A stretch of 64,000 nt of DNA, taken from NCBI RefSeq assembly GCF_029946505.1, contig NZ_JARZHG010000003.1, positions 1-64,000 of the forward strand, written 5' to 3'. A program made the translations under genes and the position numbers. The stretch comes from Polyangium sp. y55x31 (GTDB lineage: Bacteria > Myxococcota_A > Polyangia > Polyangiales > Polyangiaceae). Positions 44,070-52,237 of this stretch are shown one piece after another. How positions within the stretch are numbered: position 1 is the stretch's first letter; each line of letters begins with the position of its first letter. A model generated the notes under the pieces. That model was not told the DNA's origin. It did no database searches and saw only the letters and a program-made list of their open reading frames with translations.

Positions 44070-44931
44070 ACACCCCGCTCTTGACGGTCGTCGCGTGCCC
44101 CTCGATCGCCCGGAAATCGATCCCCACGTCCCAGAGCAGGTGGCCGAGCTGGTCCGTGCGTGTGCGCACGAAGTCCGCGAGCGCGGTAGGCCATTGCTGA
44201 TCACGGAGGAAACGGGCGAGCGCGGGGGTCGGGATCCGCGAGAAATACATCGCGTCGGCGTGCCGCTTGTTCGCGACGCAGATCCGGTGGCAATTGAAGA
44301 GGTGCGGCGGCATCAGCCGGTGGAGCTGGTCCCGGCTCGGGTCGAAATGAACGCAAGAGCGGACGCGGTGCAGGACCTCCTCGATCTCGGTGCGCGCGTC
44401 ATGAAACGTGTAGACGTTCTCGAAGGCCAGCCCAGCGCCGTCGCACTTGTACGAGCGCATGTCGATGTAGATATCGATCGCCGAGGGAGCCCCTTCGAGC
44501 AGCCCCGCCGGGCTGAGCTCGACGCTGAACATGTGCCAGGGCAGCGGGCGGGGCTCTCGTCCGCTCACCCGGAGGTGGGGGGCGAGGATCGCCGTGACGC
44601 TGTCGATCGAGAGGTCGGCGTGCGCGCGCTGGAAATCATAGAAATAAAGCTCCCAGCCGAGCTCGCCGCGCGCGTGGTGGCGTTTGATCCCCCAGATCGT
44701 GCGGAATGGCCCGAGCCCGCCGCGGACGGCCGAGAGGAGCGCGAGCCCCTCACGCTCGACGCCGGCGATCGCGAACGACTCCACGAGCAGGTTCAGCGAG
44801 CGGAGCTTGCCCAGGGCGGGCGCGATTGGCTCGTACTCCCCGAGGATGTAGTCGTGGAAGCGATCGTCGGGCCCGCAGGTCTCGAGCGGCGCGAGCGCCC
44901 GTCGCGGGGCAGGGTCGGCGGCGTTCGCCAC
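44056..44931 (-). CDS. Unknown protein A, first gene of the radical SAM cluster
   Basis: A 291-residue protein of no recognised family. It contains helical segments (FHDYILGEYEPIAPALGKLRSLNLLVES) and strands LGWELYFYDFQ and AIDIYIDMRSYK, with LPWHMFSVELSPAGLL between them, and a His/Cys-rich region (SCVHFDPSRDQ; HLFNCHRICVANKRH). Length, order and the LPxH motif parallel gene E at the other end of the oxygenase genes. The start is uncertain: GTG 44931 is chosen because the -10/-35 site upstream leaves a short leader for it; GTG 44970 would give an almost leaderless mRNA. Confidence 0.65.
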   Translation of the reverse strand: MANAADPAPRRALAPLETCGPDDRFHDYILGEYEPIAPALGKLRSLNLLVESFAIAGVEREGLALLSAVRGGLGPFRTIWGIKRHHARGELGWELYFYDFQRAHADLSIDSVTAILAPHLRVSGREPRPLPWHMFSVELSPAGLLEGAPSAIDIYIDMRSYKCDGAGLAFENVYTFHDARTEIEEVLHRVRSCVHFDPSRDQLHRLMPPHLFNCHRICVANKRHADAMYFSRIPTPALARFLRDQQWPTALADFVRTRTDQLGHLLWDVGIDFRAIEGHATTVKSGVYGSF

Positions 44932-44977
44932 CGGGAGCCGAGCGCGCTGGCGAGACCGTTCGGGAGGCACGGGGCGA

Positions 44978-45006
44978 AATCTTCCCGGGTTCCGCGGGGG
45001 TGTCAA
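44978..45006 (-). promoter_or_regulatory. Sigma-70-type promoter of the radical SAM operon (candidate)
   Basis: Minus strand: TTGACA (45006-45001), 17-bp spacer, AAGATT (44983-44978). The -35 is perfect, spacing is ideal and the -10 matches three of six. Transcription would begin near 44970, between the terminator hairpin of the upstream gene and gene A, so it would drive the whole overlapping operon. Confidence 0.55.
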
Positions 45007-45089
45007 GTCAAACCGAGATCGTGAAGAGCGCTCGCCCGAGCCAGCGCATCCCCCTCCCGCCGGCTTCCTGGGTGGAATCGCATTTCCCA

Positions 45090-45121
45090 TCGGCCGAGGC
45101 TCCGCCGGGAGCCTCGGCCGA
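45090..45121. terminator. Strong hairpin after the minus-strand lipoprotein gene
   Basis: A perfect 13-bp stem (CGGCCGAGGCTCC against GGAGCCTCGGCCG, plus one more T-A pair) with a GCCG loop lies 11 bp after the stop of the lipoprotein gene at 45132. It has no T-run. It should end that message and insulate the radical SAM operon promoter downstream. Confidence 0.7.
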
Positions 45122-45131
45122 CGGGACGCGA

Positions 45132-45608
45132 TCAGTTCGTCCCCTGGCAGATCGAGGAGGTGAAGCGCCCGTTGATCGTGTTTTCGTCCGCTTCGGCGAG
45201 CAGGCCGATCGTGACTTTTTCTGCCGAGATGGACTCGACGTTCAAGATACCCTCGGAGGCAACCACGTTTTGTCCGGGTGCGGTGACGAATGTGATCGTC
45301 TGGCTGCCGTTGAGGTCGGTGAGCTCGAGCTTGAGAGGATATTCGCCGGCCTTCTTCGGCGCGCTGAACAGGATCTCCGTGTCGGACGAGGCGAAGGCGT
45401 CGCACGCGGTGACCTCGACCGGAAAGAGGCTGACCGAGAGCCGTTCGCCGTCGTCCGTCACGACAGCCGACTTCATCGTCCAGCTCGCGCCGGCGACCGT
45501 TCCCTGCGGCGCGTGGTCTTCGATGTCATCGACGCTGAATCCTCCTCCGCACGCGGCGAGGAGGGTGGTTCCCAAAGCAAAGATTCCAAGGCGGATCTTC
45601 ATGTTCAC
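45132..45608 (-). CDS. Small lipoprotein, unknown function
   Basis: A 158-residue lipoprotein (lipobox LLAAC, Cys20). GTG 45608 has AGGA at the best spacing; ATG 45602 is also possible. The mature domain is beta-rich (GERLSVSLFPVEVTACDAF, EYPLKLELTDLNGSQTITFVT, AEKVTIGLLAEADENTINGRFTSSIC), with two late cysteines (residues about 70 and 154) that could pair. No catalytic motif. It is followed by a strong terminator hairpin and sits upstream of, but apart from, the radical SAM operon. Confidence 0.78.
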   Translation of the reverse strand: MNMKIRLGIFALGTTLLAACGGGFSVDDIEDHAPQGTVAGASWTMKSAVVTDDGERLSVSLFPVEVTACDAFASSDTEILFSAPKKAGEYPLKLELTDLNGSQTITFVTAPGQNVVASEGILNVESISAEKVTIGLLAEADENTINGRFTSSICQGTN

Positions 45609-45849
45609 GAGTCAGGTCCTTTCTCAGCTCGTCAAGCTGCGGCAGGCGCCTTAGCACCAGGCATGCCAGCTCGATTTCACCTCCATTTCGAGTTATCGAG
45701 CGACGAGACCGTGAATGCGTGTAACCGTTTGTTGACGGCGCATGTGGACCACACCTTATGTCCGTCGGATTCGTGCTTCCGGTGAATATCAGTGAAGGCC
45801 ACGAGCCTTTGCACCGCCACGCCAAACGACGCGTACGATCGGGAGCCCG

Positions 45850-46512
45850 CTAGCGCTGCGCCTTCGGAACCTCGATCTCCGTGACGACCTCGCTCTCGAT
45901 ATCGAGCACCGTCGGAGCCCGCGCGCACTCCCAGGTCGTAACGTTCGCGAAGAGCGTGTCGGCCTCCTCCTCGCGAAACACACCTCCATCCTCGTGGATA
46001 TGGCCGAAGATGTGGAGACGAGGCTTCACCCGACGAACACGCGCCATCAGATCGGCACAGCCATGCCGCTCCTCGGACCACGAGCGATCACCGACTCCGA
46101 ACGGGGGCGAATGAGTGATCAGGACATCGATCCCCTCGGGAATGGCTGCCCATTTCTCCGCGAGCGCCTCGCCCCGCGGGAGATTGAATGCCCAGTCGTG
46201 GAACGTCGGCTGCCAGGGGCTGCCCCAGACGGTGATGCCATCGATACAGACCCCGGAATCCTCCAGGTAGTTGACACCCTTGCCGAGCAGCGCGCGTGCT
46301 TCGCGCGGATGGTGGACGAATGCCCAGTCGTGATTGCCCGCGACCACGATCTTGTACCGATGGGGCAAACTTCGGATCCACGCGGCGGCCTCCGCGAGCT
46401 CGTCGAGATCCCCGAACCGGCACAGATCTCCGGCGTGAACGAACACGTCGCCTCGTGGGACCACGAGCTGCGCGTGATAGAGGTGCGTGTCTGCGACGGC
46501 AACGATCCGCAT
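45850..46512 (-). CDS. Metallophosphoesterase
   Basis: A 220-residue protein with the calcineurin-like phosphoesterase motifs in order: D8-x-H10 (VAVADTHLYH), GDLCRFGD, GNHDWAF, THSPP and GHIHEDGG near the C-terminus, giving a two-metal site. The substrate could be a phosphodiester or phosphomonoester; relatives with this size and pattern (YfcE-like or UDP-specific) vary. ATG 46512 gives the family's usual start; the open frame upstream has no such character. Confidence 0.88.
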   Translation of the reverse strand: MRIVAVADTHLYHAQLVVPRGDVFVHAGDLCRFGDLDELAEAAAWIRSLPHRYKIVVAGNHDWAFVHHPREARALLGKGVNYLEDSGVCIDGITVWGSPWQPTFHDWAFNLPRGEALAEKWAAIPEGIDVLITHSPPFGVGDRSWSEERHGCADLMARVRRVKPRLHIFGHIHEDGGVFREEEADTLFANVTTWECARAPTVLDIESEVVTEIEVPKAQR

Positions 46513-46855
46513 GGCCCGAGGATAGCAGCATGGAGGGACGTACGCAGTCGTTCCGTCGGGCGGGTTCGTGAGTGTGCGGGAGGGGCGTCCGCTTCCCTCA
46601 TCCACCAGCGCCAGCGACGTTCTTCTTGCTCGATGCGAACGAGGGCGTGCGAGGAGTGCCCCTCCGTCGGCGCGCGGCGCTCGCGACAAGGGCCGGGCCG
46701 CGACTTCGAGAAGCGCACGCCCATTCGCGCCACCGGCCTTATGCATTTCAATTTCGAAAAATGATGCGCGGACGTATTATGTCCCAGGAATCGAGGCGCC
46801 TGATACGTCCATGACAGCCTGACGGCGACGGAACGTCGTCGCCGAAGGAGGCTGC
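46513..46855. promoter_or_regulatory. Divergent intergenic region, 343 bp
   Basis: It separates the metallophosphoesterase gene from the beta-helix gene. No ORF or RNA gene is supported. It becomes AT-rich at 46744-46782, where TTTCGA-N17-TATTAT (46752-46757, 46775-46780) is a weak promoter candidate for the plus-strand gene. A perfect hairpin CGGCGACG/CGTCGCCG (46823-46844) lies in the leader just before the ribosome binding site. Confidence 0.4.
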
Positions 46856-49255
46856 ATGATGGCTGTTGTACGTGTCGCTGCGACGGGAAATGTGGATATT
46901 TCTTCCCCCCCTGCCACGGTCGACGGTGCCACCTTGAGCGTCGGGGATCGCATCTTGTTGCATGCGCAGACGGCGCCGGCACAAAATGGCATCTACGAAA
47001 AGGGCTCGTCGACCTGGGCGCGCCCCGCGGATTTCGATGCCGGCAGCGAGCTCCTGGGCGCGACCGTGTTCGTGTCGGAGGGGGGCACGTACGGGAATAC
47101 GATGTGGCAATGCACCACGGACGGGCCGATCACCGTGGGAACCACCGCGCTCGCCTTCGCCCAGCTCCCCAATACGATCGACAAGACGCGCATCGACCAG
47201 CTTCACGGCAACCTGCTGGGCAGCGCCGTGACGCTCGATCTCTCGGCCGGCAACGCGACGATCGCCGTCGGCGACGGGAAGCGGCGGCGCATCGTGGACG
47301 GGAATCTCGTCGCCGACCGCACGGTCACCCTCTCCACGACCGGGGCCGTCGCCGGGGATACCATCTCAATTCTGCGCGAAGACAGGTCTCAGCGCGTCGT
47401 CCGCATCCACGCTGGCACCAACCTGTCCTACCACCTCGGCGGGCCCGGGAGCTTCGTCGCGCAATACGACGGAACCGCCTGGAAGCTCACCGACGCCACG
47501 CGGCGTAATGGCGAGCGGGTGGTGAACGTGAAGGATTTTGGTGCCAAGGGCGACGGCGTCACCAACGATACGGCCGCGATTCAGGCGGCGCTCAACGTAT
47601 TCTCGCCGGCCCAATCCACGGAGCTCTCGGGCGTGGTCTTCTTCCCGAAGGGCGTATACCTCATCGACGACACGCTCACCTACCGCGGCGAGCCGGGATA
47701 CGCCATTCATCTCCGGGGCGAGATCGGCTACTCGCGTGGGCTCGCCGGCACGATCATCCGGTGGCGCGATACAGATCCCCCGAGCCCCGTGGGCGAGGGG
47801 ACGAAGGCCATGCTGCACATGATGGGCGCGAACATGAGCGTCCTCGAAGACCTCGAATTCGACGGGCTGGGGCTGGTGAAATACTGCGTCCACCTCGATT
47901 ACGCCCTCGCGGCCGGCGGCGCCCTCGCCGTGGGCTCGTCCGGCACGCGCATCACCCGCTGCACCATGGCCCGCGCGGCCGGCCCGAATGCCGTTTGCCT
48001 CGCGATCGGGCCGGCAGGGGACACGGACCTCCAGACCTCCGAGGTCCTGATCGAGAGCTGCTATTTCCTCGGGCACGCCACCCATCCCCCGCTCGCGGCC
48101 ATCAAGACGCTCAGCGACGGCAACACCAAGAACATCATCATCCGCGACACCTCGATCGGCGGCTATACGCAATACGGGGTCGACTGGCAGCTCGCGAGCG
48201 GGACGCTCCTGGTCTCGGGCGTCAACACCGCGGGCACCACGCTCGCCGATTATCGGATCGGCGGCGGCGAGGCCACGATCATCGAGCAGGCGAGCGAAAA
48301 CGCGAACGCGGGCGCGATGTTCATCACCTCCAGCGGCGCGGTCACGGGCTCCGTGAAGGTCATCGGCGGATCCTGGGTCGGAACGGCCACGGAGAGCAGC
48401 GTCGTCATCAAATACTTCGGCACGGTCACGCTCATCGGCCTCCAGCTCAAGCTCGTCACGCCGATCCCCGAATCGTCCGCCGTCGGCCTGCGCCCGAGGA
48501 TCCAGATCGGCGACGTCACGATGACGGGCCCGCAGCCGGGCGCGCTCTACTCCCTCGGCTGCCTGTACTGGAACCACGAGGATTACATCGACGTGATCGA
48601 CGCGACCACGAACGTGGTCGTGGCGAATGATTATTCCAACAACAAGGGCCTCCGCGTCACCTCGATCAACGATTACGCGTACGACGCCTCCACGCTGAGC
48701 GTCAAGAAGCTCAAGGAATACCACGGCAATTACAGCACGCTCGGCCCGGGCGTCCTCTACGGGCATACGAGCAGCGCGGCGTACAATGGTGCCGGCTTCA
48801 CGCGCAACATCCTCCACGAGCCGCGCTCGGGGTGGACGAAGCAGACGTACACGTATGAAGCGTTCCAGGACAGCGTCGCTGGCAAGACGCTCATCGTGGG
48901 CAGGCCCGCGCCGCGCGCGAAGCTGCTCGCCGCGTATCTCAACGTCACCACCCCGTTCACCGGCACGTACGGGGGGAATGCGCTGGACGTGCGGCTGAAG
49001 TTCGGGAAGACGGGCTATGGTCAGGAGTACATCCTCGAATTCGACGCGACGACCGCAGCGGTGACCAAGGGGCTCGCGGACGCGGACCTCGGCACGGCGC
49101 TCGCGCGGGCGTCGGCCGTGCAGGGCGGCGATCTGCAATCGTGGGGGAGCTACGGCCTTCTTTACATCAGCGCGCGGGACTTCAATAACAGGCTCCTGTC
49201 GGGCCTGACCGCCGGCGCGGTGGAGGTGATCATGAAGTGGGAGGTCCTCCCCTGA
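46856..49255 (+). CDS. Phage-tail-like beta-helix protein (pectate-lyase superfamily)
   Basis: A 799-residue protein with no signal peptide. Residues 1-110 resemble phage tail/structural modules (AATGNVDISSPPATVDG ... GDRILLHAQTAPAQNGIYEKG). From about 222, VVNVKDFGAKGDGVTND starts a Pectate_lyase_3-type right-handed beta-helix of Asn/Gly/Thr-rich coils (SGTRITRCTMARAAGPN, IIIRDTSIGGYTQYG, VIGGSWVGTATES, VTLIGLQLKLVTP). The C-terminal 120 residues form a separate domain. It looks like a stand-alone tail-fibre or polysaccharide-binding spike; no phage genes are near. Two adjacent ATGs follow AAGGAGG. Confidence 0.75.
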   Translation: MMAVVRVAATGNVDISSPPATVDGATLSVGDRILLHAQTAPAQNGIYEKGSSTWARPADFDAGSELLGATVFVSEGGTYGNTMWQCTTDGPITVGTTALAFAQLPNTIDKTRIDQLHGNLLGSAVTLDLSAGNATIAVGDGKRRRIVDGNLVADRTVTLSTTGAVAGDTISILREDRSQRVVRIHAGTNLSYHLGGPGSFVAQYDGTAWKLTDATRRNGERVVNVKDFGAKGDGVTNDTAAIQAALNVFSPAQSTELSGVVFFPKGVYLIDDTLTYRGEPGYAIHLRGEIGYSRGLAGTIIRWRDTDPPSPVGEGTKAMLHMMGANMSVLEDLEFDGLGLVKYCVHLDYALAAGGALAVGSSGTRITRCTMARAAGPNAVCLAIGPAGDTDLQTSEVLIESCYFLGHATHPPLAAIKTLSDGNTKNIIIRDTSIGGYTQYGVDWQLASGTLLVSGVNTAGTTLADYRIGGGEATIIEQASENANAGAMFITSSGAVTGSVKVIGGSWVGTATESSVVIKYFGTVTLIGLQLKLVTPIPESSAVGLRPRIQIGDVTMTGPQPGALYSLGCLYWNHEDYIDVIDATTNVVVANDYSNNKGLRVTSINDYAYDASTLSVKKLKEYHGNYSTLGPGVLYGHTSSAAYNGAGFTRNILHEPRSGWTKQTYTYEAFQDSVAGKTLIVGRPAPRAKLLAAYLNVTTPFTGTYGGNALDVRLKFGKTGYGQEYILEFDATTAAVTKGLADADLGTALARASAVQGGDLQSWGSYGLLYISARDFNNRLLSGLTAGAVEVIMKWEVLP

Positions 49256-49358
49256 AGGCCCATTAAGCCCCATATCGTACGGAGAGCAGGGCGGCGCGGA
49301 GCACGCCATTCATCGTGGAGTGTCTCCGATCCTCTGGGATGATGGCCGCGCGAACATC

Positions 49359-49403
49359 CTCCCCACGCAGGGCGGAGAACTCCGGTGTTCCCTGCGTGGG
49401 GAG
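49359..49403. terminator. Long inverted repeat between convergent genes
   Basis: A perfect 14-bp repeat (CTCCCCACGCAGGG and its complement) with a 17-bp loop that itself can pair (CGGAG-AA-CTCCG). It lies between the beta-helix gene and the FAD monooxygenase gene, which converge, and fits a two-way terminator without T-runs. Confidence 0.55.
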
Positions 49404-49420
49404 CAGTTCATCGATTTGTT

Positions 49421-50884
49421 CTACGCTGCAGCAGGCGGACCGAACCAAGTGGTGAGCGCGTCAGCGAGCCCCACCTGGGTCAGGTCTCCCACCCAGGCCA
49501 CATATCCGTCAGGCCGAACCAAAACGGCGGTGGGAGCCGTGACCGCCCCGATTGCCGGAAGCTCCCACGTTCCCACGTATTGGGCGTCGATCAACTGAAC
49601 GCGCTCCGCCCATGGAGTGATGTCGAAGCCGCCGGGCTCACCGAGGTTGAGGAGCACCGGCCGGGCATGGTGCAGCAGGGTGAAGACCCGCAGCGGGCCG
49701 TTGGCGGTGACCAGGTCGAGATCGGGCATGCGGCGTCCGAGCAGCGGGTGTCCTTTGCCGAGGTCGTAATGAACGTCCAGGCCAGACATCTCCGCGGCCA
49801 GTCGTTTGCGAGGCTCGTCCATGCTGAGGAGCGTTGAAACGTAATCGCCCAAGGCCTTCGTGCGATCGTCCGGACGGCGAATCGCGACCTGCGCCATCGT
49901 GTTGCGCAATGCGCGGGCAGCGACCGGGTGACGCTCGGCGTGATAGGTATCGAGGAGGCTTTCTGGTGATGTCCGTTTGACCACCTGAGCCAGCTTCCAT
50001 CCCAGATTCACCGCGTCCTGCACACCGATGTTGAGGCCCTGTCCGCCCATCGGGGGATGCACGTGTGCAGCGTCGCCGGCCAGCAAGACCCGTCTGTCGC
50101 GGTAAGCCGCGGCCTGCCGCGTCATATCCGTGAACCGGGAGATCCAGGCGGGACTGTGGATTCCGTAGTCGGTCCCATAGACGGCGATCAGCGCTTCACT
50201 GACATCGCGCAGCGTCGGTTCGCTGGCGCGTCTTACCTGCGATTCGGTCAGCACGGCCCGCATCCGCCGCCCATCCTCCGATTTGCCGAGCGCATGGATA
50301 CCAAGGGCGTCGTTTCGGAAGCCCCATGCTGGCTCCTCGGACACCTCGACCTCGGCAATCAACCAGCTCGTCGTCGGATCCCAGCCGGGGAACTCGATGC
50401 CTGCTGTTTTACGGATCAGGCTGCGTCCTCCGTCGCAGCCCACGAGATATTTGGCCCGCAGCCGTTGGCCGTCGGACAGCTCGACGTCGACGCCGGTGTC
50501 GTCCTGCGCGAAACCCGTCACTTCACGCCCGCGAAGGATCGGCACCGAGAGCTCGTCGACCCAGCCGGCCAGGATGCGCTCGATGTGGTTCTGCCACAGC
50601 CCGAGCACGTAGTTGTGTCGGGTGGGAAAGTCGCTGATGTCCAGAGGGATGTGGAAGTGCACCACCCGATGCCGTTGTCCCTGCGAGAGGAACCGGTCGG
50701 CGATTCCGCGTTGATCGAGGACCTCGATCGTGCGTGCGTGCAGACCGCCTGCGCGCGAGCCGACGAGGTCCTGGCTGGTGCGCCGCTCGACAATGGCAAC
50801 GTCGACACCCGCCAGTGCCAGCTCGCCCGCCAACATCAGCCCTGTCGGACCTCCTCCGGCGATCACCACGGCATGCTCGTTCAT
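49421..50884 (-). CDS. FAD-dependent aromatic monooxygenase (PHBH/Rox type)
   Basis: A 487-residue flavoprotein. The dinucleotide motif is VIAGGGPTGLMLAGELALAG, the middle motif CDGGRSLIRK (the DG motif of group A hydroxylases) and the second FAD motif GDAAHVHPPMGGQGLNIGVQDA. The C-terminal thioredoxin-like region is present (VFTLLHHARPVLL ... VLVRPDGYVAWVG). Relatives hydroxylate aromatic polyketides or inactivate antibiotics such as rifampicin; the adjacent glycosyltransferase stub fits drug or natural-product modification. ATG 50884 has GGAGG at 6 bp. Confidence 0.88.
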   Translation of the reverse strand: MNEHAVVIAGGGPTGLMLAGELALAGVDVAIVERRTSQDLVGSRAGGLHARTIEVLDQRGIADRFLSQGQRHRVVHFHIPLDISDFPTRHNYVLGLWQNHIERILAGWVDELSVPILRGREVTGFAQDDTGVDVELSDGQRLRAKYLVGCDGGRSLIRKTAGIEFPGWDPTTSWLIAEVEVSEEPAWGFRNDALGIHALGKSEDGRRMRAVLTESQVRRASEPTLRDVSEALIAVYGTDYGIHSPAWISRFTDMTRQAAAYRDRRVLLAGDAAHVHPPMGGQGLNIGVQDAVNLGWKLAQVVKRTSPESLLDTYHAERHPVAARALRNTMAQVAIRRPDDRTKALGDYVSTLLSMDEPRKRLAAEMSGLDVHYDLGKGHPLLGRRMPDLDLVTANGPLRVFTLLHHARPVLLNLGEPGGFDITPWAERVQLIDAQYVGTWELPAIGAVTAPTAVLVRPDGYVAWVGDLTQVGLADALTTWFGPPAAA

Positions 50885-51042
50885 CGCCACCCTCCGGTCG
50901 GCATCACGCCGGTCGCGACCGGCGCATCACACTCCTCGGCCGCCGGCGCGCACACCGCGCCGCGTGTCCCCAACTGCACCGCGCGTCCCACCATCGGTTC
51001 GATGTCCCTGCGCGACCCATACGTCGACAAAAACGCCCGCAT
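50881..51042 (-). pseudogene. N-terminal stub of a GT1 glycosyltransferase
   Basis: A 53-codon frame behind a perfect GGAGGAGCGAC site. The first 27 residues (MRAFLSTYGSRRDIEPMVGR...) are those with which GT1/MGT glycosyltransferases open, and CAPAAEE follows as in those enzymes, but the rest (about 350 residues) is missing. The stop overlaps the monooxygenase start as ATGA, so translation may still be coupled. It is best read as a deletion remnant that now serves as a leader ORF. Confidence 0.6.
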
Positions 51043-51164
51043 GTCGCTCCTCCCATTCCTTGAGGTTCCGGCCTCGGCCAGAGGGTCTGACCGAGGCTCG
51101 GCCAGCGACTCTACGGTACGATCAGGGTCTTGCCGCAAGCCCACCAGTAGGCTATATGCTGGGC

Positions 51165-51233
51165 ATGGCAAGGGGGGAACGCACCTTGCGTTTGTCTGTT
51201 TGGAAGGACAAACCCGGACAAACCCCTTGGTGA
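51165..51233 (+). pseudogene. N-terminal stub of a TetR-like regulator (tentative)
   Basis: A 22-codon frame, MARGERTLRLSVWKDKPGQT..., matching the way many TetR-family regulators linked to drug-modifying enzymes begin (R-L-S-V-W-x-x-K-P), and stopping before the HTH. It is divergent from the glycosyltransferase stub, as a regulator gene would be. The following 120 bp carry no HTH in any frame. Similarity is short, so this is tentative. Confidence 0.35.
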
Positions 51234-51356
51234 AGCGGCGGCGCGGCGCGCACGGCGGAACACGAGCACGCGACGATGCTCCTCGCGTGCTCGGCGAGCG
51301 CCTCGAAGGGCGCGCGGGTTCGGGCCGAGGTGTCGCGATGACGGCCTGTCGCGCGT

Positions 51357-51923
51357 CTACAAGAGCTCCGCGCATTCGATCCCGCTCACCGACAGCCCCC
51401 AGTCGTCGCCGATGTTCCAGCGGCGGAGCTGGGCGTCGATGATGCGGAGCGCCTCGTCGGCGTGGCGGAAGTCGTGGATGCGGCTCGACATGCTCCACTG
51501 GTCGAGCGGCGCGTTCGAGTCGGCGCAGGCCCCGAGCCCCAAGGTATCGGCGTTCCTCTTCCCGAGCGTCTTTGTCATCGCCCCGAGCACCGACATGCCG
51601 ATGGCCATGAAGTGCACCTTCGGGCACGCGACGGGGTCAGCGTCGTGGGTGTCGCATTCATTCGGGTCGCGATGGCTGTAATCGATCCGGCGCGTCCCGT
51701 GGCCGTGCACGCGGATGTAATACTCCGGGGCGTCCGGATACGAGCCCCTACAGGTCTTCGGTGGCTCGAACGAGACCCCTTCGGCGCTCGAGACGAGCGT
51801 GATCTGCGAGGGCTGCCCCTTCACCATCGCGACCGGGCAGTCCTCCGCGGCCAAGGCCGGCGGAGGAGGCCCGCAGCCGACGAATGCGGCGCAAGCCACG
51901 AGGACGAGGACGTGAAACCGCAT
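51357..51923 (-). CDS. Lipoprotein, unknown function
   Basis: A 188-residue lipoprotein from ATG 51923 (lipobox FVGC, Cys17). The mature chain has a beta-rich part (MVKGQPSQITLVSSAEGVSF), a His/Asp-rich centre (YYIRVHGHGTRRIDYSHRDPNECDTHDADP) that could bind metal, and six cysteines. The C-terminus has WNIGDDWGLSVSGIECAELL. No family recognised. The gene lies on the minus strand, following the hydrolase gene but separated from it by 314 bp with an inverted repeat. Confidence 0.72.
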   Translation of the reverse strand: MRFHVLVLVACAAFVGCGPPPPALAAEDCPVAMVKGQPSQITLVSSAEGVSFEPPKTCRGSYPDAPEYYIRVHGHGTRRIDYSHRDPNECDTHDADPVACPKVHFMAIGMSVLGAMTKTLGKRNADTLGLGACADSNAPLDQWSMSSRIHDFRHADEALRIIDAQLRRWNIGDDWGLSVSGIECAELL

Positions 51924-52237
51924 TGTCACGAGCGCTTCGCGCCCGAGGGCTCGTTGTCTGAGCATACCAAGTCATTCTCCGGCAAACGTTTCGGGAACCG
52001 TGCACGCGCCGTCCAAGCATCTATCGTGCCAGCCCGAAGCTCCCGATTCACCGCTTCCGCCCGGCTTCGACTCCGCCGCCGACACATGGCTGTCGACGGG
52101 GAGGCCACTGCCCGCTTCGGTTGTGGACTCCCCGTCGACGGCACTCGGGGCTGGCTCGCGACCGGCCACTCCTCCGGCGGCGGCCAGGACGGACGGCCTC
52201 GCCGAGCTCGCGGAGGCGGTGGTGGGAACGAAAAACT
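51924..52237. other. Intergenic region with long inverted repeat, 314 bp
   Basis: No gene is supported. A perfect 12-bp inverted repeat GTCGACGGGGAG/CTCCCCGTCGAC (52092-52103, 52128-52139) with a 24-bp loop lies about 100-145 bp beyond the stop of the hydrolase gene on the minus strand; it may be that gene's terminator. The rest should contain the promoter of the lipoprotein gene at 51923. Confidence 0.45.

Noticed and set aside
46565-46610. A tRNA-3'-end-like stretch (…CCCTCATCCACCA…)
   Set aside because: No acceptor-stem partner, no TTCRA T-loop and no anticodon arm upstream; it is not a tRNA gene.
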